From contig NZ_SPQQ01000003.1 of the NCBI RefSeq assembly GCF_004766045.1, positions 124,001 to 188,000 of the forward strand: a stretch of 64,000 nucleotides of DNA, given 5' to 3'. The position numbers and the translations under genes are program-made. The notes under the pieces were generated by a model. It saw only the letters and a list, made by a program, of their open reading frames with translations, had not been told where the DNA came from and searched no databases. This document shows, one piece after another, positions 37,509 to 45,649 of the stretch (positions are counted from its first letter, which is position 1; each line of letters begins with the position of its first letter). This DNA comes from Desulfosporosinus fructosivorans (lineage in GTDB: Bacteria; Bacillota; Desulfitobacteriia; Desulfitobacteriales; Desulfitobacteriaceae).

Positions 37509-38324
37509 ATGTTTAAACACGTCAAAGATATGGAGTATACCGTACATGTGGATAGACCTGATCCGCGTTTTGCTGTCTTGTTACTGGAGCAATTTGGGGG
37601 TGGCAACGGTGAGCTTAAAGCTGCCATGCAATATTTCTCGCAGAGCTTAGGGTGTAATAATGTGCAAATTCGAGATTTGTTACAGGATATCGCGGCAGAA
37701 GAGTTAAGCCATTTAGAGATGGTCGGAGAGTGCCTAGCAATGCTGATTGGTCCTGTCGATAATATTCCCAGAGATTTCGCAGCCAATCATATGGCCTTGC
37801 TTGGAGGAGGTCCTCTATTGGTTAACTCTGCCGGCGTACCATGGACGGCAAACTTCGTCAATTCAACGGGAGATCTTTATACCGATCTTTCGTCAAATGC
37901 AGGAGCAGAACTGCGGGCTAAACTGATTTATGAGAGACTACTCCAACAAACGGACGACGCAGGAGTTAAAGACATGATCCGTTTCCTTTTAAGCCGAGAA
38001 GAATCTCATAACTTCTCCTTTATGCAAGCGATCGAGAGTATAAAAGGGAGTGGAGTCAACAAAGATTTCAGAGATTCCGATTTCTCAAAGAAATACATGA
38101 ATATGTCGACAGGGCAGGGAGATAGCCGTGGCCCATGGAACGAGGGTAACGGAATTTCTTATGAGGATAATCCGAATGAGAAGTATGGTGGGCCAGCCCA
38201 GTACGGCAAAGATCCGCAAGTGACCGGAACAAAAGAAGTTGGGCCAGGATATAATGATCACACTCGAAACAATTCACAATATGCTCAACCACAGCCTCAG
38301 AACAGCGATAAGACAGTAAACTAA
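37509..38324 (+). CDS. Manganese catalase
   Basis: This non-haem catalase of 271 residues with a dimanganese centre splits hydrogen peroxide. Ligand-bearing blocks are visible: ELKAAMQYFSQS near 35, AAEELSHLEMVG near 65, and REESHNFSFMQAIE near 172. The C-terminus is a low-complexity Asn/Gln/Gly-rich tail, as in spore-coat CotJC-like relatives. I start at the ATG at 37509 behind AAAGGAGG. It is monocistronic with a strong terminator, consistent with oxygen defence in an anaerobe. Confidence 0.9.
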   Translation: MFKHVKDMEYTVHVDRPDPRFAVLLLEQFGGGNGELKAAMQYFSQSLGCNNVQIRDLLQDIAAEELSHLEMVGECLAMLIGPVDNIPRDFAANHMALLGGGPLLVNSAGVPWTANFVNSTGDLYTDLSSNAGAELRAKLIYERLLQQTDDAGVKDMIRFLLSREESHNFSFMQAIESIKGSGVNKDFRDSDFSKKYMNMSTGQGDSRGPWNEGNGISYEDNPNEKYGGPAQYGKDPQVTGTKEVGPGYNDHTRNNSQYAQPQPQNSDKTVN

Positions 38325-38342
38325 CGATTCTAGAACAGGGTG

Positions 38343-38384
38343 AAATGCTAAAAGGGCACGATTTCTCGTGCCCTTTTAGCATTT
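38343..38384. terminator. Bidirectional terminator
   Basis: A perfect hairpin (AAATGCTAAAAGGGCACGA with its complement around TTTC) between converging Mn catalase and CooT-like genes has A/T tracts on both sides. Confidence 0.9.
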
Positions 38385-38613
38385 AATCGTTATATTCGTG
38401 AGGATGTTTAATGTGCTTATGGTCGCTTGTTTTTTCTAAAACAATACGGTGGTTGAGGAGATTCATGTCCTTAATTCTTGCTTGGATAAACATTTGCTTT
38501 CCGAAGATATCCATGAGTTTAAGACCATTTTCGTAAGGCTCGATGGTATCGACCGATTCCATGAACAACACTTCATTTTCTCCATCCTTAACATAGGCAT
38601 TAGCTTCACACAT
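38383..38613 (-). CDS. CooT-family nickel-binding protein
   Basis: This 76-residue protein begins MCEANAYV, the mark of CooT-like proteins, in which an N-terminal cysteine helps bind nickel. A short histidine-rich tail (DHKHIKHPHEYND) is a second possible metal site. CooT proteins take part in nickel supply to carbon monoxide dehydrogenase in some bacteria, but no cooS is in this window. The ATG at 38613 has GGAG at proper distance. The Ni/Co transporter gene next door supports a metal role. Confidence 0.8.
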   Translation of the reverse strand: MCEANAYVKDGENEVLFMESVDTIEPYENGLKLMDIFGKQMFIQARIKDMNLLNHRIVLEKTSDHKHIKHPHEYND

Positions 38614-38920
38614 CACAGTTACTCCTTTTTTGTAAATTTAAAGGTCAGAGATTACCCGTGTAGGGCGGATCTAAATAGTTAATCTTAATAAATCAAGTTA
38701 TATATTTATTCGACAGCAAGAAGGGATTCCCTGTAATTTTAGTAAATTTAACGATAGAATTCTCAAGAAAGAAATTCCCCAAGAAAGAGGGCTTTTTTAT
38801 ACCAGTCGGCCTCTCCTGCCGCTGAGCGAAACATGAGTGGGTTTAGAATTTAGTTGGAAAGTTCTTAGAAGACTCCCCATGGCATAGGTATTAGTGAAAT
38901 CGGACAAGGAGGATGGAATT
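38614..38920. other. Divergent promoter region
   Basis: About 300 bases between the divergent cooT-like and transporter genes. No gene is supported. It is expected to hold both promoters; no clear operator dyad was recognised. Confidence 0.4.
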
Positions 38921-39643
38921 ATGGATCTTATGTACACTATTCCCGCTGCGATTGGCTTGGGGGCACTTCATTCGTTAGAACCAGGACATGGAAAAGGGGT
39001 AATATCAGCTTATCTTATTTCTTCAGGTGCCAAGATCAAAGATGCCGTTGTGTTAGGGGTTATTTCGGCATTAGCCCACACACTTTCGATCGCACTTTTA
39101 GCCTTTTCTGCTTCCTCGACCATGAAAATACTCTTCCCACAAAACCTTGCTTATTGGTTCCAGCTACTGTCGGGTATAATAGTTATTTACATAGGATTAA
39201 CTATTATCTCTCAGAGGATTTTCCCGATCCAAGGGGAAAGAAGTGCATCACAACATTCACATGATCATGGTCATGGTCAATGTAATCACGATCATAATCA
39301 TGGGTTTGCAAATTCTTCAGGAGAGATGTCTCCATTAAAAGGGCTATTTTTGACGGGATTTTTCACTGGGCTTATTCCCTGTCCAACCGCCTTAGTCATT
39401 CTCCTCGCAGCAGTCTCAGCTGATAAAATTCCCTTTGGTTTGGGCTTAGTTGGAGCCTTTTCGATAGGAAGTGCTGTCACTATGGTGGGCCTTGGAATAT
39501 TAGTCGTACGGGCTAGTAATTCGATAAAGCGGCTTGAAAAGTGGCACGTTGTAAATCGCTTAGCACTAGTGTCTTCGTTTTTAATATTATTCCTAGGAGG
39601 AGCGTTAATCCTGCAGGCCATAAGCCAGCTTGGAATATCCTGA
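38921..39643 (+). CDS. NicO/RcnA-type nickel-cobalt transporter
   Basis: This 240-residue membrane protein has about six helices. GALHSLEPGHGKG near residue 13 and FFTGLIPCPTALVIL near 148 carry the NicO-family metal motifs. A long loop near 110-132 is rich in histidine (HSHDHGHG then CNHDHNHG), typical of RcnA-like exporters. It may remove excess Ni or Co, or import it. The ATG at 38921 follows AAGGAGGA. The neighbours on both sides concern nickel and cobalt. Confidence 0.87.
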   Translation: MDLMYTIPAAIGLGALHSLEPGHGKGVISAYLISSGAKIKDAVVLGVISALAHTLSIALLAFSASSTMKILFPQNLAYWFQLLSGIIVIYIGLTIISQRIFPIQGERSASQHSHDHGHGQCNHDHNHGFANSSGEMSPLKGLFLTGFFTGLIPCPTALVILLAAVSADKIPFGLGLVGAFSIGSAVTMVGLGILVVRASNSIKRLEKWHVVNRLALVSSFLILFLGGALILQAISQLGIS

Positions 39644-39822
39644 CTGAGCATGGTTAAATAAAGGGGAAATGCGATTGGTCTGAATTATACTATAGAGGCC
39701 GACATTTAGCGGTGAATTGGATTAGATCATCATAGTGGAAAAGGACATTATGGGCGCGAGGGAATAGAGTATTGACCATGTATTGCTTTTGTGATACATT
39801 TAATTTAGGACAATTTAATAAA

Positions 39823-39982
39823 TGAGCAAGCGATTTTTCTTAAGGAGAAATCATAACAGGGAAGCTGGTGTAAATCCAGCGCGGTCTCGCCACTGTAACG
39901 GGGAGTTTGTGCCATATCCACTGAGGAAACTTGGGAAGGAGGTACTAAACGATGAACCTGAGCCAGGAGACCTGATTGCTCA
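39823..39982 (+). ncRNA. Cobalamin riboswitch 1
   Basis: Outer helix TGAGCAA/TTGCTCA closes at 39823 and 39982. Conserved cores are visible: ACAGGGAAGCTGGTGTAAATC, GCCACTGTAACGGGGAG, and the B12 box AGCCAGGAGACCTG at 39961-39974. A terminator at 40027-40053 is the probable expression platform. The downstream genes are cbiM and cbiN, classic targets. Confidence 0.95.
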
Positions 39983-40026
39983 TATGCTTTACTCACGATG
40001 AATGGGTGGCAGGAATTATTTAATTC

Positions 40027-40053
40027 AGCCCTTCATATTTTGGAGGGCTTTTA
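40027..40053 (+). terminator. Riboswitch 1 expression-platform terminator
   Basis: AGCCCTTC and GGAGGGCT pair around ATATTTT and are followed by T's, 45 bases after the B12 box helix. Ligand binding would favour it and stop transcription. Confidence 0.75.
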
Positions 40054-40080
40054 TATATTGTTAAGCGTACATAATAGGTT

Positions 40081-40242
40081 TCTCGAGGGAAACTGACCTT
40101 TTGGGTGAAAGTCTTGTTCAAGCGGGATCTGCTTTCAAAAATGCGAATGCGAACTTGAAGGTGGAAGAGAACGCATCGTCCGAGACAACCGATGCATTGC
40201 TGTCTTTATGATGAGTGATGTGAGGTTGTCTCTTTATTTTTT
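40081..40242 (+). ncRNA. Unassigned structured RNA, copy A, with own terminator
   Basis: This stretch matches 46804-46964 closely over a core of about 90 bases (for example GTCTTGTTCAAGCGGGATCT and GCTTTCAAAAATGCGAATG are identical). Short helices are ACCTTTTGGGT and TTCAAG/CTTGAA. It ends in a long terminator stem opened by GAGACAACC at 40182 and closed by GGTTGTCTC plus T's. Inner stem pairs differ between copies but pairing is kept, including G-U pairs. I do not recognise it as a known riboswitch class. Confidence 0.6.
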
Positions 40243-40291
40243 GAATTGGAGGAGTGAGGATGTAAGAGCAGAGTCTATGTTGACGTTAATA

Positions 40292-40376
40292 TGAACACAT
40301 TCAGCTAAAGTTGAACATCGAAGCAGAAGGTACCATTTCCACTTGAAGAAGTGGGAGTTCGCGATTGGATGAAAGG
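40292..40376. repeat. Interspersed repeat family M, copy 3 (internally deleted)
   Basis: The ends match copy 1 (TCAGCTAAAGTTGAACATCG and GAAGTGGGAGTTCGCGATTGGAT), but the central block is missing. It lies directly before the cbiM ribosome site, downstream of the riboswitch terminators, so it is part of the cbiM leader. Confidence 0.6.
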
Positions 40377-40390
40377 GGCCGATGATTATT

Positions 40391-41176
40391 ATGAATCTAC
40401 GTATGATTAAACGGATCAGTTTATTAATAGCCTACGTTTTGGCTATCTATATCGTCTTTCCCAATAATGCCTATGGCATGCATATTATGGAAGGGTTCTT
40501 GCCTTTCAACTGGGCCGCCTTCTGGTGGATCGCTATGATTCCATTTGTTATAGCTGGGGTACGTTCCATTAAGAAAACAGTGACGCTCCACCCTAATTTG
40601 AAGATGCTGCTCGGTATGGCAGGAGCCTTTGCTTTTGTCTTATCTGCCTTGAAAATTCCGTCAGTAACCGGTAGTTGTTCGCATCCTACAGGTGTGGGTT
40701 TGGGCGCCATTCTATTTGGACCTGCGGCAATGACTGTTTTAGGAATGATTGTCTTAATTTTTCAAGCCCTTTTGCTGGCCCATGGAGGAATAACAACCTT
40801 AGGAGCAAACACTTTTTCTATGGGGATCGTTGGCCCTTTTGTCTCTTACGGTATCTACAGAGGCTTAAAGAAACTGGGGGCTCCCCAGTGGCTCTCAATT
40901 TTTATGGCTGCAACGTTAGGGAATCTAATGACCTACGTGACAACCTCTATTCAGTTGGGATTAGCTTTTCCGGCGGCTTCAGGTGGAGTAATGGCTTCCG
41001 TACTCAAATTCATGAGCATTTTTGCGTTCACTCAAATTCCTTTAGCCATTAGCGAAGGTCTACTTACGGTGATGGTCTTTAATATTCTCACTACTTATAG
41101 TCAAAAAGAGCTGCAGGTTTTAACTGCCTTTACTGGCAAAGCCTTATCCTCTCTTAAGCGGGGGGTGAAAGCATGA
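40391..41176 (+). CDS. cbiM: Cobalt ECF transporter substrate-binding protein CbiM
   Basis: This integral membrane S-component of about 261 residues takes up Co2+. The N-terminal signal-like segment ends at MHIMEGFLP (near residue 31), whose processed N-terminus and histidine bind cobalt in this family. [11 protein letters not shown] near 98 is the second signature. The ATG at 40391 is well spaced from GAAAGGGG; ATG 40382 is an alternative. It overlaps cbiN by four bases. The genes for CbiQ and CbiO are not in this window. Confidence 0.93.
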   Translation: MNLRMIKRISLLIAYVLAIYIVFPNNAYGMHIMEGFLPFNWAAFWWIAMIPFVIAGVRSIKKTVTLHPNLKMLLGMAGAFAFVLSALKIPSVTGSCSHPTGVGLGAILFGPAAMTVLGMIVLIFQALLLAHGGITTLGANTFSMGIVGPFVSYGIYRGLKKLGAPQWLSIFMAATLGNLMTYVTTSIQLGLAFPAASGGVMASVLKFMSIFAFTQIPLAISEGLLTVMVFNILTTYSQKELQVLTAFTGKALSSLKRGVKA

Positions 41177-41469
41177 AACTTTTTACTAAGAATATGATTA
41201 TCTTGGTATTTGTAGCAATATTAGCGTTTTCCCCACTGTATTTTGCGAGTGATGCGGAATTTGCTGGTGCTGATGGTTTAGCGTCCGATGCGATCTCCGA
41301 ATTTAACGCCGATTACACCCCTTGGTTTGAGTCATTTTGGGCACCTCCGAGTGGAGAGGTTGAATCCTTCTTGTTTGCCTTGCAGGCTGCGCTTGGAAGC
41401 GGATTCGTCTTTTATTACTTAGGTTATTCGAAAGGAAAATACAGCGTCGGAGAGAGCAAACGTAACTGA
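41173..41469 (+). CDS. cbiN: Cobalt transport protein CbiN
   Basis: This 98-residue small component has two membrane helices (about 8-26 and 68-85) around an extracytoplasmic loop ([13 protein letters not shown]). CbiN works with CbiM to load cobalt. The usual next genes cbiQ and cbiO are missing and the following gene is cbiJ. CbiMN alone is known to allow low-level uptake in other bacteria. Confidence 0.9.
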   Translation: MKLFTKNMIILVFVAILAFSPLYFASDAEFAGADGLASDAISEFNADYTPWFESFWAPPSGEVESFLFALQAALGSGFVFYYLGYSKGKYSVGESKRN

Positions 41470-41574
41470 CATAGGTACTCCCCCCTGCTGATTATCAATC
41501 TCTCCAGTCAAGAGGTTGATCAGATAAAGGCCAATGCTAGTGGTACCAATATCAATATCAAATCCAAATCCATA
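41469..41574 (-). pseudogene. Fragment resembling the N-terminus of a corrinoid-activating ASKHA ATPase
   Basis: Read on the minus strand, this 100-base stretch encodes GFDIDIGTTSIGLYLINLLTGE and little more. The DIGTT phosphate motif followed by the strand ending in LTGE is typical of the ASKHA domain of RACo/RamA-type corrinoid activators. No start, remaining domain or ribosome site is present. It is best read as debris of a lost gene between cbiN and cbiJ. Confidence is limited by its length. Confidence 0.4.
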
Positions 41575-41613
41575 GGGCGGGTGGTCATTTCCGGCTTTCC
41601 CGCCCGAGTTTTA
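41575..41613 (+). terminator. GC-rich terminator after cbiMN
   Basis: GGGCGGG pairs with CCCGCCC around a 17-base loop and is followed by GAGTTTTAT. It separates cbiMN from cbiJ. Confidence 0.65.
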
Positions 41614-41678
41614 TCCTTACACGTAGGATTGTATGGAGAGTTACGCTTTTTTTATAAGGGCTATGGAGGTTAACAAAA

Positions 41679-42416
41679 ATGATCATTCTTTTGGGAGAAA
41701 CGGCAGCAGCACGTGAGATCAGTGAGTATCTTCAAAATAGGGAGATTGAGTTTAAACGAATACTAACATGGACGGGAAAGGCCTTTTTACAAATTCCTTC
41801 CTCAATCCTTGATGCTAGCCCTCCTTCCAGCAGTGTAAAGTTGGCCCCTTTACGCCAATGGTGTGAGCAACGGGGCATTCCTTATCTAAGGTTAGAAAGA
41901 CCAGAGACTGTCATTCCAGACAGTTCTTTAATATATCCAGTTTTTACATGGGAGGAAGCGCTGCTTGAGTTAGGACAGCGAATCGGGGCAGTACATGAAG
42001 CGAAAGAGCGAATAGTAACGATTTTCGTGACGACTGGCAGTCACCAACTGGAAAGCATAGTGCAAAGTGCCTTTGCTCGCTCTGCCCGTTTAGTTGTAAG
42101 AGTTCTGCCAGAAGGGCGCTTAGTTCAAAAATGTCAGGCTATGGGTATTGCTCCAAGGAATATCGTCGCTATGCAAGGGCAATTTTCGAAAGAGATTAAT
42201 AAGGCTCTATTTAAATTCTATGGAGCAGATATAATATTAACCAGAGATAGCGGGTCTGCGGGTGGGACCGATACCAAAATCTCAGCAGCCTTAGAGTTGG
42301 GGATTGAGACTGTCCTAGTGAAAAGACCTAAGACGAATGTAGGTTTGACTGTGAATAGTGTTCAGGAATTACTGGATTGGGTGGATATTAATGAGGAATT
42401 GCAGCACTTTCGCTGA
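41679..42416 (+). CDS. cbiJ: Cobalt-precorrin-6A reductase CbiJ
   Basis: This 245-residue NAD(P)H-dependent reductase acts in anaerobic corrin ring synthesis. Family blocks are GIPYLRLERPE near 68, VRVLPEG near 138, MQGQFSKEINKALF near 158 and the end-domain TRDSGSAGGTDTKISAALELGI near 188. The N-terminal region (LLGETAAAREI) keeps the nucleotide-binding start, but the usual DAtHPFA motif near residue 75-85 is missing or diverged, so activity should be treated with care. The ATG follows GGAGG. Confidence 0.8.
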   Translation: MIILLGETAAAREISEYLQNREIEFKRILTWTGKAFLQIPSSILDASPPSSSVKLAPLRQWCEQRGIPYLRLERPETVIPDSSLIYPVFTWEEALLELGQRIGAVHEAKERIVTIFVTTGSHQLESIVQSAFARSARLVVRVLPEGRLVQKCQAMGIAPRNIVAMQGQFSKEINKALFKFYGADIILTRDSGSAGGTDTKISAALELGIETVLVKRPKTNVGLTVNSVQELLDWVDINEELQHFR

Positions 42417-42525
42417 AAGACATATCTCCCACTGCAAAAGAAATTATTGACTGTACCCGTTCTTGGTTAGGTGATCATGACCTTCTAGATTTTCAAATAT
42501 GCATCTATAGACGGCTAGGACTAGC

Positions 42526-42563
42526 AAAAAAAACGCTTATCGAATCGGTAAGCGTTTTTTTTT
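42526..42563 (+). terminator. Rho-independent terminator
   Basis: AAAAAACGCTTA and TAAGCGTTTTTT form a strong stem with a 10-base loop and a long T tract, about 110 bases after cbiJ. Confidence 0.9.
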
Positions 42564-42587
42564 GACTGCTCTAGAATCGCTATTGAC

Positions 42588-42608
42588 TTTCATTATCAAT
42601 AGCGATAA
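42588..42608. promoter_or_regulatory. Fur-box-like site 1
   Basis: TTTCATTATCAATAGCGATAA has the ATTATC/GATAA half-sites of the Fur consensus. It is located before a feoA-like remnant and the feo operon. It suggests iron repression. Confidence 0.55.
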
Positions 42609-42640
42609 AATTGAGATAAAGCATCGAAGGAGAGGAAGTT

Positions 42641-42792
42641 ATGCCTTTAACGGTGAACTTAACCTTAACTGTTAGAGGATTAAGGTTGGTCTCAATAAAG
42701 GATTCGCTCAATGGTTGATGATTAAACAGTAAGGAGGAAAGGGTTTGACAAGGCCATTAAAGAACCTGAAACTGGCAGAGCATGTTTCCTAA
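42641..42792 (+). pseudogene. Decayed feoA-like remnants
   Basis: Two ribosome-site-bearing short frames lie here. 42641-42718 starts MPLTVNLTLTVRG behind GGAGAGG. 42745-42792 starts MTRPLKNLKLAEHV (TTG) behind AAGGAGG. Both beginnings look like FeoA N-termini but stop after 25 and 15 codons. They are probably leftovers of tandem feoA copies, although functional leader peptides cannot be excluded. Confidence 0.4.
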
Positions 42793-42797
42793 TTAGG

Positions 42798-42818
42798 TGA
42801 TAACGATTATCATAATTC
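42798..42818. promoter_or_regulatory. Fur-box-like site 2, feo promoter
   Basis: TGATAACGATTATCATAATTC agrees well with the Fur consensus (GATAATGATAATCATTATC) and lies about 125 bases before feoA. Iron-dependent repression of feoAB is the expected outcome. Confidence 0.7.
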
Positions 42819-42941
42819 AACAGGGCGCTTGTTTAGACCTAAGCTAATTCTAGTAGTTTAATTCAGCATCAAAACGATTCATAATAAAACAGATAAGTAG
42901 TCAGGTTTATTAGCCTAATCTAACTTATCAAGGAGATGAGC

Positions 42942-43157
42942 ATGATGTCTTTATCGAGAGGAAACCTAAATACACCTTATACAGTGAATTGTGTTAATAC
43001 TGATCATGAAGATATTCGTGAATTTTTATTTACGCTTGGTTGTTATCCTGGTGAAAGAGTAACTATTATTTCAAAATTGGCATCTAACTATATAATTAAC
43101 ATCAAAGATGCAAGGTACAGCATAGACAAGGATTTAGCTGACGCCATTATTGTATAA
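42942..43157 (+). CDS. feoA: Ferrous iron transport protein A
   Basis: This 71-residue SH3-like protein supports FeoB. Blocks are REFLFTLGCYPGERVTII near residue 25 and the closing ARYSIDKDLADAIIV. The start is ATG 42942 (or 42945), six to nine bases from AAGGAG; the upstream ATG at 42936 is too close. feoB follows after 77 bases. Confidence 0.88.
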   Translation: MMSLSRGNLNTPYTVNCVNTDHEDIREFLFTLGCYPGERVTIISKLASNYIINIKDARYSIDKDLADAIIV

Positions 43158-43234
43158 GTAATCTTATAGGTATCATTAGGGCAGAGTTGTTAATTAAAGT
43201 TAGACAAAGCTAACTATTTAAGGGGAGGGAAATT

Positions 43235-45244
43235 ATGAAGATCGCTTTAGCAGGAAATCCCAATAGCGGAAAAACAACATTGTTTAATGCTATTACGGGT
43301 CAAATCGAGCATGTAGGAAACTGGTCTGGGGTCACAGTGGAGAAGAAGGAAGGTGATGTTAAACAGAGCCTTAACCCGAGGAACGAAGACCTGGTTGTGG
43401 TGGACTTACCCGGTGCATACTCCATGTCACCATACACGAGTGAAGAGTCGGTAACCAGAGACTTTGTCCAAAACGAAAATCCTGATGTTATCATCAACAT
43501 TGTTGACTCAACAAATATTAGCAGAAGTTTGTACTTTACTACACAATTACTAGAACTGGGTATACCCGTTGTAATTGCACTAAACAAGAGCGATTTGACA
43601 GATAAAAAGGGCAACACCATAGATGTCCCGGCATTGAGTGATGCACTTAAATGCCCCGTTATTGTAACCGTAGCGACAAAATCAGCAGATAACGGTTTGC
43701 TTGAACTGATAGATGCTGTAATAGCGCTAGGTAAGTCAAATAAAAAGCAAATCCCTAATATTGGAGTTGCAAAAAAAGCTTCAACAAAGGAGGAATTTGA
43801 AAAAGCCGATAAGAAACGATATGCGTTTATAAACGATGTTGTCACGGACGTTGAGAGAAGAAAGATAAGCTCGGAAAAGCAAACCTTACAAGACAAGGCT
43901 GATAGGATAATAGCTCACAAATGGCTGGGGATTCCGATCTTTGTAGTAATAATCTGGCTAGTGTTTTCGATCTCTCAGACCTGGGTTGGACCATTGTTCG
44001 CAGATATTTTTGTCGGATGGATAGACAAGGTGTACGAAGGTGTAGCCTCCCTGTTAGGCGAAAACGTAAACCCTGTCGTTGCTGCCTTGTTGCTTGATGG
44101 TATCATTGGCGGTGTTGGAGCTGTCATTGGATTTTTACCACTGATTATGGTGTTGTTTTTCTGCTTAGCCCTATTGGAAGACAGTGGATATATGGCTCGT
44201 GTAGCTATTGTTTTGGATAGATTCTTTAAAAAAGTTGGATTGTCAGGGAGATCTATCATACCTATGATTATTGGTACCGGTTGTGGTATACCCGGTGTTA
44301 TGGCAACAAGAACCATTAAAAATGAAAGACAAAGACGCACCACTGCTATGTTAACCCCATTTATGCCCTGTGGAGCTAAACTCCCAATAATCGCACTTTT
44401 TGCCGGTGTTTTTTTCAACGATAATAGTTGGGTTGGAACTTCAATGTATTTCCTTGGAATTATCGTAATAATTATTAGTGCATTGATTATCAGAAGAATC
44501 ACAGGAGATTATTCTAAGTCATATTTCATAATGGAGCTTCCTGAATACAGATGGCCAAGTCTAAAGAGAGCATCTATATCCGTGTTAATGAGAGCAAAAG
44601 CATTCATTGTTAAAGCAGGTACAATTATTCTGGTTTGTAACGCTGTAGTGCAGATATTACAGACATTCGACTGGCAATTCCAAGTAGTTGCGGAGACTGC
44701 GCCTGAAACAAGTATTTTAGCAGGTATTGCATCACCTTTAGCGCTCTTATTTATCCCCTTGGGCTTTGGCCTGTGGCAGTTTGCTGCAGCGGCAGTAACA
44801 GGATTTATCGCAAAGGAAAATGTAGTCGGAACCTTAGCTGTTTGCTTTAGTATAACGAACTTTATCGATGTTGAAGAATTAGCACTTGTTGGCGGCAGTG
44901 CGGAAGTAAGTGCGATATTCGGTATTAGTGCAGTAGCCGCACTTTCTTATCTGGTATTTAACCTCTTTACACCACCATGCTTTGCAGCGATAGGTGCCAT
45001 GAGGTCTGAGTTGGAATCGTCTAAGTGGCTTTGGGGCGCTGTTGGTTTCCAAATGGGCATGGGTTATGTAATTGCTTTCCTTGTATATCAGATAGGTACT
45101 TTAATAACTACTGGTACATTAGGCCAAGGATTTATCGGTGGACTAATCGCTGTGGCGATTATAGTAGGATATGTTGTTTACTTAATGAGAAAAGGCAGTA
45201 AAAGCGCGCAAATATCTGCCGGAATGCAGTCGGTGAAAGTATGA
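43235..45244 (+). CDS. feoB: Ferrous iron transporter FeoB
   Basis: This 669-residue membrane protein has an N-terminal G domain: GNPNSGKTTLFN near 7, GNWSGVTVEKKEG near 28 (G2 threonine), DLPGAYSM near 53 and NKSD near 117. A core of about eight or more helices follows, with two Gate motifs near 335-360 (GTGCGIPGVMATRT) and the cysteine-containing FTPPCFAAIGAM near 580. It imports Fe2+. The ATG follows GGGGAGGG, and the stop overlaps the next small gene. Confidence 0.95.
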   Translation: MKIALAGNPNSGKTTLFNAITGQIEHVGNWSGVTVEKKEGDVKQSLNPRNEDLVVVDLPGAYSMSPYTSEESVTRDFVQNENPDVIINIVDSTNISRSLYFTTQLLELGIPVVIALNKSDLTDKKGNTIDVPALSDALKCPVIVTVATKSADNGLLELIDAVIALGKSNKKQIPNIGVAKKASTKEEFEKADKKRYAFINDVVTDVERRKISSEKQTLQDKADRIIAHKWLGIPIFVVIIWLVFSISQTWVGPLFADIFVGWIDKVYEGVASLLGENVNPVVAALLLDGIIGGVGAVIGFLPLIMVLFFCLALLEDSGYMARVAIVLDRFFKKVGLSGRSIIPMIIGTGCGIPGVMATRTIKNERQRRTTAMLTPFMPCGAKLPIIALFAGVFFNDNSWVGTSMYFLGIIVIIISALIIRRITGDYSKSYFIMELPEYRWPSLKRASISVLMRAKAFIVKAGTIILVCNAVVQILQTFDWQFQVVAETAPETSILAGIASPLALLFIPLGFGLWQFAAAAVTGFIAKENVVGTLAVCFSITNFIDVEELALVGGSAEVSAIFGISAVAALSYLVFNLFTPPCFAAIGAMRSELESSKWLWGAVGFQMGMGYVIAFLVYQIGTLITTGTLGQGFIGGLIAVAIIVGYVVYLMRKGSKSAQISAGMQSVKV

Positions 45245-45390
45245 ACACAGTTGATTTTATAGTTATTGCTATAGTAGTGGCACTCGTTGCATTTGCCATA
45301 TATAAAATTGTCAGAGATAAAAAAAGGGGTGTAAAGTGTTCTGGATGCAGCGGATGCTCCGAATGCTCCGAAAAGAACCAACTTAAATAG
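45241..45390 (+). CDS. FeoB-associated cysteine-rich membrane protein
   Basis: This 49-residue protein starts in the ATGA overlap with feoB. It has one membrane helix (about 5-22), a basic stretch and then a cysteine cluster CSGCSGCSECSE. It belongs to the small FeoB-associated family that takes the place of FeoC in many Firmicutes. The cysteines may bind iron or an Fe-S cluster near the transporter. Confidence 0.85.
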   Translation: MNTVDFIVIAIVVALVAFAIYKIVRDKKRGVKCSGCSGCSECSEKNQLK

Positions 45391-45397
45391 CAGCTAA

Positions 45398-45436
45398 CCT
45401 TCTCCAATATGTTAATTATTGGAGAAGGTTTTTTTT
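45398..45436 (+). terminator. Terminator of the feo operon
   Basis: CCTTCTCCAAT pairs with ATTGGAGAAGG, followed by eight T's. Confidence 0.9.
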
Positions 45437-45649
45437 ACATCACCAAATTAACCGGTCCTAAAAGGAGTCCCTTATGAAAAGATAAGCAGGAACGCACAAT
45501 ACATATACGTTCCTGTCTAGCTAAATTTTTAAAAAAACTGATGAGGAGATAACGAACATGAGAAGAAGAGATGGGACATGTCCAAATAGGATGTGATATC
45601 ATAAGTACAACTAGTCAGTATTAATAAGTAGCAAATGGAGGGAAAAATA

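Noticed and set aside
40081..40242. T-box or known metal riboswitch (NiCo, M-box)
   Set aside because: The T-box GGGTGGNACCGCG bulge and the conserved cores of the known metal riboswitches were not found.
42417..42525. Open frame continuing after the cbiJ stop (KDISPTAKEIIDCTRSWLGDHDLL)
   Set aside because: It has no start codon or ribosome site and I recognise no family; it may be debris.
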